Source: Anagrus nilaparvatae (taxonomy: Eukaryota > Arthropoda > Insecta > Hymenoptera > Mymaridae). From it: a stretch of DNA of 64,000 nt. The position numbers and the translations under genes are program-made. This document shows, piece by piece, positions 24,801-35,969 of the stretch (positions within the stretch are counted from its first letter, which is position 1; each line of letters begins with the position of its first letter). Location of the stretch: assembly GCA_022575985.1 (NCBI GenBank), contig JAKSXM010000007.1:36272501-36336500 (forward strand), read 5' to 3'. The notes beneath the pieces are model-generated. The model searched no databases, was not told the origin of the DNA, and was given only the letters and a program-made list of their open reading frames with translations.

Positions 24801-27330
24801 ATTTTGATTTCAGTATTTTGGAAAATGTTGCAAAAGGCAGTTAAATGAAATTTATAACAATATTTCCATACGAAGGCTGTAATAACTGAATATTTATCTT
24901 TTTTTTTTATTTAAAAATTACCACTTTTTGTAAAATATTTTCTCCACAATTGCATTCTCCATAGCATTTACTTATAAAAAATCTTTCCTTGAAGAATAAC
25001 TTTATTCATTGCAGATTACATATTTGAATGGACTTAAGATGCACGATCCAAACTTAAAAGAAACAATTTCAAAATACATGGTTGAAACACAAAAGTTAAG
25101 GAAAGACAAATTATTTGATAAAATAGGAGAGCCAGGGTGGGAACTAACTACCATACTCAAAGAATTCAAACATGTTTTGAATTATAATGGAGAATTTGTA
25201 AGTATTATATCTCTGTTTAAATCTTGCGAGACTTCCTAACAAAAATTTGACTTTTAAAAGAAAGTTTTTTTAACCGATTACCGCCGGCGCGGCCAAAACG
25301 TGCCTTTTTATTGTTTTTAAGGTTGCTTATTTCAAATATGACCATAGAAAATCATCTTCATCTAAGTGTGAAAAACTATGATAAAAGAGAGTGAAAACTA
25401 AAATCTTTCACCCCTTCCAACCCCTAGCAAATGAGATTTTATACTGCAAGGCAAATTTTTTTCATTTTTTCATGTTCAAATTTGAGATCAGCAACCAAAA
25501 AAAGCCTTAGTAATTTATTTGGTTGTCAAATTATCCGAAATAAAAGCTTTTACTACTTACGACCCTTAGATTTAAGAATTTTTTTTCTTTATCATAGAAT
25601 AAAATTAAAATGAAATAGGCATTAATAAATAAAATAAATTTTTAATTTTCAGATTATCAATGAATTACAATTTTTGTATCCAGAATCGGCAGTTTTTGAA
25701 CATACATTTAGAAATGTATACATAAAAAGAGTACTTAAATATGTCGAAGATCCTAAGAATGGAGTTAATTATTATTTAGATCATTTAAGTCCAAGCTATA
25801 CTCGTAATAATATTTTTATTATCTAAACCTAATTATTTGCACATAAAATACAATTTCTTATTACTAATTTTTCGACGAATAAATCAACTTCCTAGAGTAA
25901 TGAAAATGGTAAAATGAATTGAATAAAATTCATAGTTCATGCATTATTTTGCTGATATAAATTTAGCAAGCATAAATACTAATCATACTTTAGTCTAAAC
26001 TTATACTTTGTGTGTTATCATTAAAAACATAGTATCATAATGCAATATAATGAGATGAAATTTTTGAACAAAATTCAGAAAAAAATTTTTCTTTTATTTT
26101 TAAATAAAACTTTTTGTGTGAATTAGAAAAAAAAAATCAAACAAAAATTAAATAAATTTGTAGTTTATAATTTTCTTAATTTTCTTTTTTTTTATTAGTT
26201 AAAAAAATAGTATGCTTTGTTAATTTTATTCATTTTTCTGTTTTGTAGAAGAAATTAAAGCGATCGTTCTTTTAACTTGCTTACTAGATCCTCAGTGGGT
26301 AATTGCATTTAAAATTTCTCATACCATATACTTTTCGAAATTTCATACTGATAAAAATATTTTATTTTTAGATTAAAGAGACGGTTAATATACGAAACCC
26401 AATCGATCCACCCCCCGCTAAAAAAAGCAGAGGAGGAAAATCCCAGGGGAAAGCAAAAAAAATTATACAGAATCAAAAGTGTTCATAGATAGACCAATCG
26501 TTCCAAATCCAAACTTATTTTATATAATTCCTGTAAGTATAAATTTCATTGGCTTATTAAAAAATTAGTTTTTTCAGTTTTAAAGTACTTAAAATACTAA
26601 AAAAATAGAGCATTTTGAGAAATTCGCATTTGTAAAGTTTTACTAAGAATTACTCAAATTGTATTATTCTTTCAATAAAAATGTTGTACTTTCACAAAAA
26701 AATAACATGAATGAATAAATTATTTTTTTTTTTTTTTTTAGAAAGGAAAAGATCTCTACCGAAAAGGATTAGTTAAGCCAGATGTAGCGTTGATAATAAC
26801 TGAAGCAGATAAAAAAACTATCTACAAAATTAGAATTAAAGCTGAATTGACCAGCAAATCTAGATATACAATTATGGATGTAGGATCAGATTTTTTACAT
26901 GCTTTCGGGTGTTATGTAACTTTCATTTTTATTTTTAAGTTAGATGTACCAATAAAATTGAAAAATTTATTTAGCTTTATCGAATCTTATACATGAAAAC
27001 TAAAAACTAATGATCCATTTGAAAAATTAAACAAACAGCTTTTAGAATATTCAAATTAACCAAATATAACATCTAATGCGTAAATAGTAGTTGAAAATAA
27101 TGACGGTTTTTCAAGTAGTTCATTTGAAGAACCAGATGAGTTGGATAATGTTTTAATGGAAGTTGATTCCGTAAGTGAAAAATATAATTTAAATTCTGAG
27201 AGTATCGTTAGTCAGAATTTATCTGATATTGAGCCAGAAGCTTTAACCTAATTCATATTATCCGATCCTCAAAATCCAGATGAAAATCTGGAAATTGATC
27301 TTTCACTTCTTTCGCAAAGTGAACTGTAAA

Positions 27331-28540
27331 AAAATAAATAGTTTTACCAATTGTAAAAATGAAAAAGGTCTGGAATAAAAAATGTATTAAAAAAATCCAA
27401 AGATGATAATTACCATAAGTTTATTGTAATTTACTTATACTTAATTATTATTAACTTTAAGTTTTTTTAGTTCTTAGTAAATGCAAGTATTGATATTTTG
27501 TTTTATGTAAATTAATAATTTAATATTTAAAAATGTATAATAAAAAATTGGAAAAAATTTTTTTGTATACAAGAGCCGATTTATCATTAAAATTAAATTT
27601 ATGATAACAAAATTTTAAATCACTGATTTCATCTCCTTACCTGCGACCATCTTTGTTTATAATAATATATTATTAAATTGAAGGATCTTTCAGAAAAGAC
27701 TTTGCCAAATTACCTATTATAGACTTTGTATTATAATTTTTTAGAAATAACTTCATTTTCCAAAAGTTATAAACATAAGTATAAAAAGTATTATAATTTT
27801 AGTGTAAATTTTATTTTCTAAATTTAGTAAATTTTTCGAGGAGCGATCAACTTGGTACCAATTAACTGTGCACTTGGTGTGTCCCAAGTGTGCGAATCAT
27901 TTTTGAACGCTACTAATGTTAAAAATTAATTAAATAGTCGAGGAAAAATATTTGTCATCAAAAAAGACACCCATTAACCCTCTTTTTAATCTTATAACTC
28001 TTAATATTCATAAAAAATATTTACTTCTTTTGGAAGACCTACCAAAGACTTACAGGCATCATAGCGCTCCTCTTTTTTCCTCCTTTTCCCCCTTTTTAAA
28101 AAATTCACCCTTTTTCCCCCTATTTAAGAAAATTTTCCTCTTTTCCTTAAGTTTTAAGTTTAAATAAGTGTCTATCCTCCGAAAAAAATGACTGATAACG
28201 AGTAAGCTTCAAGTTTACAAGATATTTATGTATTTTTTTTAATCTGTAAAAAACCGTACTAAAAAATGCTACGTTATCATTATACTTTTCTAATTTACTT
28301 AAATAAAAAAAAAATAAGTTAAAATTTTAAATCTGAGCAAAATGAGATTTTTGCTTATAAATTTTTTAAAATATACATTTTGTTATTGTTCATCAAATTT
28401 TTTTTCTTATGAAAAGCCTATAAATGATGGATTTTAGTATTTGAATGAAATATAAATGATGGTTGACCTATTATAATTTATAAATCATTATAAAATAATA
28501 ATCACTCGAGTTCTGGTTAATAATCTGTAATTATCTAAAT
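27331..28540. other. Gene-free stretch after the multi-exon gene
   Basis: AATAAA-type signals occur at about 27333-27385 just after the last acidic exon-like block. A pyrimidine-rich frame at 27952-28167 is low-complexity and not credible as a gene. Nothing else was recognised. Confidence 0.45.
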
Positions 28541-28559
28541 TAAGAAATTATAGTTTTTA

Positions 28560-29010
28560 ATAACCAAGCGATATAATTCCTTCTTTTGAAACAAGAAAAA
28601 AATAATTTTTTAAATTATAAAATAGAAATTACTCGATTCCTGATTTTAAATCCAGGAATTATTATTTTAATAAACAAGCAATTAAATTCTTTGATTTAAA
28701 ACCTGAAAAAAGAATATTTCTGGTTTAAAACAAGAAAACTATTTATTTCTGGTTTCAAAACCTGGAATTTGTTATTCGGAAAATAGCGCGTTTAAATTTC
28801 TTGATTTAAAACCTGAAAAGAGAATATTTCTGGATTGTAAACAAGAAAACTATTTTTTTCTGGTTTCAAATCCTGGAATTTATTATTTTAAAAATAGTAC
28901 GTTCGAATTTCTTGGTTTGAAACGTGAAAAGAGAGGATTACTGGTTTGTAAACAATATATATAGTGTTTTCTAGTTTCAAATCAAGAAAACGACACGATT
29001 TCTTGTTTAG
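28560..29010. repeat. Tandem repeat, about 120-bp period
   Basis: Units contain TTTCTGGTTTCAAA, CCTGGAATTTATTATTTT and AACAAGAAAACTATTT. They start at about 28620, 28740 and 28860, with a partial fourth towards 28980. Copies differ by several bases and are non-coding. Confidence 0.65.
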
Positions 29011-29779
29011 TCCCCGAGAATTTCTGGATTGAAGTTGTGAGGGTACGATAATAAAAAGGAAAAAAAGGCATAGAATTTTATTTTGTATAATAAAGAAAAA
29101 GGAAAACATATTTATTACATAACTATATAATAATAACTAAAACGAAACAATTTATTAAATAAAATCGAACTATCGAAATCAAACGTCAAAAAATTCGATA
29201 AAAAAATCGAACTTTATTATAATAATATTAGAGAGAGATAGAGGAAAATCGGCGTATATCTAGGGTCACGCGGGCACTTGCGTCCCGGGGCGACCGCCCC
29301 TGTAGATTACGTTACCTAATTTTTTGATTTTTAGATCCTTGGATACACCTACTTTTAGGTGTACTAAATGTTTTTCGACCTGCTAAAACCGAATCCGAGA
29401 TCTATTTTGACCTAAAACTGGCAGTTTAATTGTCATTAACAAATTATTGCAAAATTACCCCAAATTAAGCAAAATCGTGTTTTAAAAGCTAATAAACTTA
29501 AAAAATTTGTGACTGAAACAAAACCTTCCTGATGTACTTTAGATTAACTGTTTAAATAATAATTTTTAAATGTTAATTGCCTTTTCTAATCAAAACTGTT
29601 ATGAGGGCGAGACTAACTTACATGTATTTTTTATACCCTGAGTACGACTTTAAAGCTGATTTTCTATAAAAATTATACAGGCGATTGTTTAAACAATTTT
29701 CAATTGTAGAAGAAATCAGTAAATAAGTAAACTTCTCCCGCGAATCCTTAGACTCACCTGTCCGGTTTTTATTTCTTAA
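29011..29779. other. Gene-free stretch with one GC-rich patch
   Basis: Around 29270-29320 a GC-rich patch includes the small palindrome GGGGCGACCGCCCC, conspicuous in this AT-rich DNA. It may be the end of an unrecognised transposon. The rest is AT-rich. Confidence 0.35.
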
Positions 29780-30587
29780 AGTAAAATATTTTGAGAAAAA
29801 AAAGTTAAAAAAATTAAGTGTCAGATTGCAGATATCGAATAATAACCACATTTTCAGATGATGGTACTTTCATAGGAAAAAATTAGGTACTACATCCAAA
29901 GAGAAATAAAATATTGCTTTTTTTTTTATTTTTTCATGCGAAAAATTTGGAGAAAAAAATTTTCGAAAAATTAAGTTTCCGATTCGAGATAACGAGTAAA
30001 AATCATACTTTCAAATATAAGTACTTTTATAGAAATAAATGAGGTATGACATCCAAATTAAAAAAAAAAATTAGTTTCAGATTTTTTGATGAAAAAATGT
30101 TTGAAAAAAAAATTAGGTCTAAATTCCATAATGGTTGTGAAATATCACCGGTTACAATATTTTCAGATATTAGTAGTTTATTGGGCTTAAATGAGGTATT
30201 ACACACACACACAAAAATACTTTTTTTTTTATTTTTTTTTTTAATTTTGAGAAAAAAATTTTGAAAAAATTAAGTAACAGATCCAAAAAATTACTATAAG
30301 CGTGGTTCCTTAATATAGTACTCCTATAGAAATAAATTAAGTACTACGTCCAAAAACAAAAAAATTTGGGGCTTTTTGTATTTTTTTGTGACAAAAGTTT
30401 TGGGAAATAAATTTCAAATAAATCCATTATTTCAGATATAAGTACTTTCTTGGAAATAATTGAAGTATTACATCTAAATTAAAAAAAAAAGGTAGTTTGA
30501 GATTTTTTGATTTTTTGAAAAATTTTTGAAAAAAAAAATTAGGGCTCAATACCACAATGGTTGTGAAATATCGTCGGTTACCCGCAC

Positions 30588-30631
<44 letters not shown>

Positions 30632-30760
30632 ACAGACTTTTTTTAAAAACCGGTTTTTTAGCTTCCTGGTGTCTCGAAACGTGCTTATATGCCAAAAAAT
30701 CAAAAATTAAAATTTCACCTTATCACAATAGTTCCTGTATGAGGAACCAAAATGTTTATA
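29780..30760 (+). repeat. Dispersed repeat family A, copy 2, with (CA)n
   Basis: Longest copy. It has several rounds of AGATATCGA.TAA.AACCA, TACTTTCATAG and TTAGGTACTAC words, a (CA)n tract at 30600-30628, then AGACTTTTTTTAAAAACCGG, GCTTCCTGGTGTCTCGAAAC and GAGGAACC at the 3' end. The 3' part from the (CA)n is matched in reverse at 38.94-39.06 kb. Confidence 0.6.
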
Positions 30761-31001
30761 AAATAATTTTTTTTATATAAATTATTTTTAAAAAAAATAT
30801 TTTTAAAAAGGTTTTAAAAAGGGAGGGAAATACTTATTTGAGTAAGATAATAGTATTATAGGTTCCAGAAAAAGATAAAGATATTTTCTGGAACCAGTTA
30901 TCCTCGTTTATAAGTAGTGCTGTGCAGCATGCACCCCCCCCCCCCTTATAATATATAAATACTGTATTAAAAAAAATTTAAGTACAGTATTTAACTGTTA
31001 T

Positions 31002-31931
31002 AAGAGTGGGAACCACTCATGGTAGGGTTTTGGCGTACGCCGCCCGAATTAAGAAGTACAGGCATAAGATCTACTTTGTACAGAGGCAAACGGCACTCAG
31101 GATCGCCAGCGCATACCATACAGTGTCCTTCTTATTGACCTGCTAGTATTTAAGCGCAAATCCATACATGAAAGTGTAGAAGAGCGCCAAGTGACTTCCA
31201 CCCGCGCCCGCTCTAATGCTATGATTAAATGGCGGGGACGATGGGACAGCGACAAGTGTGGCGGGTGTACGCACAGACTAATTCCGGATGGAATTAGTCC
31301 GGACGGAATTAGTGTGTCCAGACTAATTCTGGAGGCTTGGACGGGACGCAAACATGGGGAGGTAGATTTCTATCTCATCCAGTTCTTAACAGTTCACGGA
31401 TACTTTCGTGTCATGTTGAGGAAGTGGCACAAGGTGGCAACACGGGTGAGATAGATACATTCTTCGGATGTGTGCGCTAATCAGAGGGGCGCCCGCCCTT
31501 CCCAACTTGGAAGCTAGAGCGAGTGGTTCCAAAAATGCTACGAAGTCCTGAAAACTGGAACAAAGTAGCAGAGTACGTGAGGACCACTCTGTTATCGAAA
31601 AAGGAGGAGGGCTTTCTATTCGTAGAGAGCCCTCCCGTCCCTAGGCAGGGAGGAAGGCGGCGGCCAGTTGCCCAGGCTGGGCGTTCCAAACTGAAGTTAT
31701 ACTTGAAAAGGGAGTTCCGGTTCGGGTCAAACAAGTTCAGGGGGGTTTACAGTGTGTTTATATAGTAAGAATCTGGTGCAAAAACGGCAACTACGTTCGC
31801 CGGCAGGATTCCGGTTGTACTTGTACAACTGAACAGTCATGGAAATTTGCGGGTCTCTAAGGCCCGCAAACACTCCATGGCTGATGCAAGATTCACAAGA
31901 TTTCTTTGAAAAAAAAAAAGAGTGGGAACCA
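31002..31931 (+). repeat. 14-bp target-site duplications bracketing a LINE insertion
   Basis: AAGAGTGGGAACCA occurs at 31002-31015 and again at 31918-31931, exactly bracketing the GC-richer LINE fragment and placed directly after its A-tail. Confidence 0.85.
31016..31917 (+). mobile_element. 5'-truncated R1-type non-LTR retrotransposon (LINE) end
   Basis: The block is GC-richer than its surroundings, ends in an A-run and is flanked by 14-bp target duplications. It encodes only the C-terminal part of the ORF2 protein, in broken frames: ARIKKYRHKIYFVQRQTALR then IASAYHTVS; after a short internal loss, IDLLVFKRKSIHE; THRLIPDGIS; GRKHGEVDFYLIQFLTVHGY; MLRSPENWNKVAEYV. These match the post-RT region of R1/Jockey-group elements (family knowledge). 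A duplicated GGAATTAGTCCGGA word at about 31280-31310 inserts extra residues. The piece is dead on arrival: no RT core and no endonuclease. Confidence 0.85.
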
Positions 31932-32612
31932 GTTTGGTTATGAGGCATTTCTATTATTAGGGTTATTGAAAAAAGAAAAGTAAGAAGAGACCAAAATTCA
32001 ATTTGGATATATTTTACCCCATGGATAAGGTTATAAGTATAATAGAAATTTTTAATTTTTTGTATATTTGGACTTATCTAATTTAAGTTATTAAAAAAAA
32101 GTTTTTAATTTTAAGGGGTTGGAATACTAATAATAGATAATAGGGTAAGATTGTGTTTAAAATAGTTATTTCTCTGAAACTGAAACCTGATCTTTCTTAT
32201 AAGAAAATCCAAGAAATAGAATTAATTTATTTTTTTAAACAGGTATTCAGGAACTTATTTAATCTTTGAAATAAGGAACCCTTTTGGTTAAGGTAGGTAT
32301 TTTTTATTAAATTTTTAATTTAAATTATTTAGTAAGTAGTACATTTATAATTAAGGGAGCAAAAAAGAATGGCTTAGATTGTACCATAATTACTAACTGA
32401 GGCGAAGCCAATCCTTCCCCGGGTAATAAATAGTTTTCTTAAGAAAACATTTTTTTTTGTTCCAAAAAAATGTATTCATCCCACTTGGAAGAAAAAATAT
32501 TACTAATGTTTCAGAGAGAGGAAGAATTTTTTGAAATGTGATAAAATTTAGAAATATGTAAATAATTAATAATATGCATATCTTCAGTCAGACTATTACG
32601 TATATGTTATTG
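31932..32612. other. Gene-free AT-rich stretch
   Basis: No recognisable coding sequence or repeat ends. Confidence 0.4.
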
Positions 32613-33022
32613 GAGCGCTGTTTGATAGGCTATAATTTTGGTTGGAATTGAAAATCCTGGTTACTAATCATTCAGGAAATCCCTGATTGCCTAGCATTCA
32701 GGAAATTTTTTATTGCTTAGCATTCAGGAAAATCCTGATTGCTAAGCATTCAGAAAAATCCTGATTGCTTAGCATTCAGGAAAACTCTGATTGCTTAGAG
32801 TCCAGGAAAATCCTAATCGCTTAGCTTTCAGGAAGTCCCTGTTTGCTTAGGAAATTCAGGAAATCCTAAATTTAAAAAAAAAAAGCTGCGGAAATTGATA
32901 TATAGCGGTTTTTTCAAAAACGCAGTTTACCTTTCATTTTTACAACTCTACTGATGATTCATGCCAAGTTTCGTCAAAAAATACTAATTCCAACCAAAAT
33001 TATAGCCTATTAAACAATGCTC
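32613..33022. mobile_element. MITE with 37-bp TIRs and an internal 26-bp tandem repeat
   Basis: Terminal arms 32613-32649 and 32986-33022 are inverted copies with about three mismatches; a shared stretch is AGGCTATAATTTTGGTTGG. Inside, about eight copies of a 26-bp unit containing ATTCAGGAAAATCCTGATTG lie at roughly 32655-32870. No coding capacity. Confidence 0.75.
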
Positions 33023-33262
33023 ATGAAATAATTGTCACAGGTTATTTATAATGAATAGCCTGATTCGATTGATCTTACAATGACAGTATTGATACAAATC
33101 AGGAGAGGAGTAAGTTCCATGAGGAACACTTAAAATTATATCAAAAATAAATTAGTGTCTCTAGGATAAAAGACTATATTCAAAAATTTCAATATTTAAA
33201 ATGAACCAAAACCCAAATTAAAATGCACATAGATAAATGCGACGGTACATATATAGAATAAA

Positions 33263-34031
33263 TTGATAAAATGTTCCAAGCAACTAAAATCCAACATGCA
33301 TATCAGGGTGAATATAAAAATATTTGCCAATACAAAAAGAATCAGTGCATCTCATAATTACAAGCTTAAATTTATAGAAATAGACAATCAACCAATTATT
33401 AAAAAAAGTGATGATAAATCAGTGCAAACAGATGCAGTGAAAGTCAGTGAAGTGAATAAAGCTACACAGTGTAATCCTGAAGAATTTTGTGTTGAAATCA
33501 ATAAATATGATAAAAAGAATCTAAAAAATACATTCAAATATAAGAAAATAAATGAAAAATATGAAGAAACATATGTATGTATTCTCCCACTGAAAATATT
33601 GGAAAGTTAATTATTACAGTCAGCACTGATGCACCGGACTACCACAAAATAATAAAATCAGAAAAAAGGATTATGAAATAATAAAAATATATAAGGGAAA
33701 CGAATCTTATAGATACATCAACAGAAATTTAAAGTATACTGCAGAAGATATTTAAGCAGAACCTGAAAAAGAGTATTTTACAACCGAATATCTGAAGAAT
33801 AAAAATATTGGTGCTAATATGAACAATATAATAAATTTTAAAGAAGAACTTAAACAACTTAACATAAAAGAAGCACACGAAGAAATGAATAACAATTTAA
33901 AAAGACCAGCTGAAAAACATTTAGAAAATGCCATTCCAAAAATAAAAAAGGTTGAAATTTTAAAAGAAGATCAAAAAGTATTAATAAATATTAAAATAAA
34001 TAAAAAAATAAATTATGTTTTAATTTTATAA
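33263..34031 (+). pseudogene. Degraded coding relic, family unknown
   Basis: A 115-codon frame (33263-33610, TTG start) has two similar short phrases, KSVQTDAV and KATQCNPEE. After a break, similarity of composition continues in a frame reading KGNESYRYINRNLKYTAEDI, then stop, then AEPEKEYFTTEYLKNKNIGA into the 33819-34031 frame (lysine/glutamate-rich). Codon texture is protein-like across about 750 bases, but several stops and shifts break it. I do not recognise the family. It may be an exon of a dead host gene or a transposon protein. Confidence 0.4.
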
Positions 34032-34088
34032 AAAAAATTATTTTTATATATGGGTAAATTTAAATGAAGTGAGAGCGATTTACATGGT

Positions 34089-35406
34089 CGGGTCTTCAAA
34101 ACTGTCCCAAAAAATTTTTTTCTGAAAGCTCTGTCAAAAATAAGTAACCAGCCCAATTTTTAGCCGACCAGAGCGAAATATCGATTTTTGGCAGCCATTT
34201 TAGTGTTTTTGAGTGTCGTAAAAAATGTAAGAAAAATGAGTCATAATTTTCTTTATTATTGCTGTAAAAAACTCACATTAGCATGAAAAATTTTTTCTTT
34301 TTAGATGCAGATAGGAAATTTCCCTGGCTATACGATTATGGGGTCAAAAGTTTTTGAGTAGCGCATGCGCGATGAATCGCTAAGATAGGCTGTTTTTTTT
34401 TTCAAAAGTCGATTTCTCAAATGCGAAAAAAGTAGTGAAAAATCTAGTAACCAAGCTTGAAATTTTCCTTAAACCTTATATTTATGTATCTATAATTATG
34501 TATCAAATTTTGTGATTGGACAAATAAAACACTATTTACTTTACATTTACCTATTTTTTGGCGAAAAAAAATTTCGATGGGACACTGCTTTTTGGGAGCT
34601 CTAGATAAAAAAATAGAAGCTTTAAAAACCTCATTTTTTACAAATTTCAAATTTCCTGCCAAGTTACGTGACCAATCAAAAATCTGATCAAAAATTTGGA
34701 TTCCGCGGGAAATTTTACATAAGGATATATCTTTTAATGTTTTTAAGAGCTTTCATGTTAAAACAGTGCAATAATAAAGAATTTTCTGTTTAATTTTGAA
34801 TAATTTGGTATAATTTGGTAAAATTTAAAAAATAAAAAAATTTCTTTAAAAAATGAGATATTTTTATCTTTTAATTTAATTTAAAATTTCGCTTCTTTAA
34901 CATAAACGCTCTTAAAAACATGAAAAGATATATCCTTATGTAAAATTTCCCACGGATTCAAAATTTTTAGTCAGATTATTGATTGGTCACGTGACTTGGC
35001 GGGAAATTTGAAATTTGTAAAAAATGAGGTTTTGAAAGCTACTATTTTTTTATCTAGAGCTCCCAAAAAGCAGTGTCCCATCGAAATTTTTTGAGAAATC
35101 GACTTGTGAAAAACTCGCGCATGCGCTATTCAAAAAAAATTTTGACCCCGGAATCGGATAGTCAGGTAAATTTCCTATCCGGACCTTAGAGGAAAAAATT
35201 TTTCATGCTAATGTGAGTTTTTCACAGCAATAATAAAATAAATTATGACTCATTTTTCTTACATTTTTTACGACAGTCAAAAACACTAAAATGACTGCCA
35301 AAAATCGAGATTCGGCTCTGGGAAGCTAAAAATTGGGCTGGTGACTTATTTTTGGGAGTACTTGCAGAAAAAAACACTTTGGGGGCAGTTTTTCAAAACG
35401 GGTCTT
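34089..35406. mobile_element. Long foldback element (arms 34097-34762 and 34897-35398)
   Basis: The two arms are inverted copies: for example AAAATAAGTAACCAGCCCAA near the left end and its reverse near the right, and AAGGATATATCTTTT near the centre. The left arm is about 165 bases longer because of an internal difference around 34370-34540. CGGGTCTT occurs just outside each end (34089-34096, 35399-35406) and may be an 8-bp target duplication. No coding capacity. Confidence 0.75.
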
Positions 35407-35905
35407 CTTGATTGGCTCCGCCATTTTCAGCCGCGGGACATTCAAATTTTATTTTTTTTTTTATATATTTTTTTTTGTTTTATACACGAAAAAATGGTCA
35501 ATTTTTAATTTAATAATGAATTAAAAAAAAGGGTGTATGCCTAATTTTTGAATTTGCTTCACTCTACTTATACGCACTCTGGCCGTACCTTAACTTCAGA
35601 GCCAAATGAAGTAGTACGTAAAAACTTGTAGTGATTATTTGGCTTATGACTATGTTCCTCTATGTAAATATCTTGTCATTGTATGAATTATTTTGTTTAT
35701 TGAATGTAGATGTATGTATATATTTAAATGTAAAGAAAAGATAGGTGTAATGTATGTTGAATGAGAGCAAAATTTTGATGTAATAAATATTTTGTAAAAA
35801 ATGCAGTCCTTTCTGTGATTACAAAGTGCATTAAAAAGGGTTTTCTCCTCAATTTAATCCACTTTGGGCGGATATTGTAAGGACTGCGTTTTAATTTTTG
35901 AATTT
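35407..35905. other. Gene-free stretch
   Basis: AT-rich, no feature recognised. A short GGCTCCGCC GC-rich word follows the foldback element. Confidence 0.35.
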
Positions 35906-35969
35906 CGCGCTTCAATTTGGGTTGGCAAGTCTTTAAAAAAAAAAGATTACCAACTTGAATTTAAGCGCG
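35906..35969. repeat. Imperfect hairpin, about 29-bp arms
   Basis: CGCGCTTCAATTTGGGTTGG is inverted about 10 bases later as CAACTTGAATTTAAGCGCG, with an A-run as the loop. No target duplication found. Confidence 0.6.

Larger units (their letters stand above)
20869..27330 (+). pseudogene. Multi-exon gene of unknown function, probably decaying
   Basis: Exon-like blocks with proper splice signals: 20869-21020, 21114-21299, 22666-22904, 22979-23066, 23697-23863, 25015-25197, 25653-25803, 26249-26298, 26372-26532 and 26742-~26935, with an acidic tail at ~27088-27330. Most phases agree. The third to seventh exons read like the repetitive arthropod/fish family with P-x-L...KRRE, a basic-hydrophobic 'AYPKLGG..GLPHEIWFDGL' region and 'GKL'. 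I recognise the style but cannot name a function. The eighth and ninth end in a proline/lysine stretch (IDPPPAKKSRGGKSQGKAKK). Two defects appear: joining 23863 to 25015 makes TGA, and the frame meets TAG at 26486 while similarity continues in another frame. A stop also interrupts the acidic tail at about 27249. The first exon and start codon were not found upstream. Introns hold transposon copies. Confidence 0.6.

Noticed and set aside
27952..28167. 71-codon pyrimidine-rich frame
   Set aside because: Low-complexity Ser/Phe/Leu-rich translation without start context, splice context or homology.
30600..30628. (CA)n tract coding for His-Thr repeats
   Set aside because: Simple microsatellite within repeat family A.
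31097..31948. Minus-strand and second plus-strand frames of 73-85 codons in the GC-rich block
   Set aside because: Shadows of the LINE C-terminal coding fragment; the plus-strand R1 motifs explain the openness.
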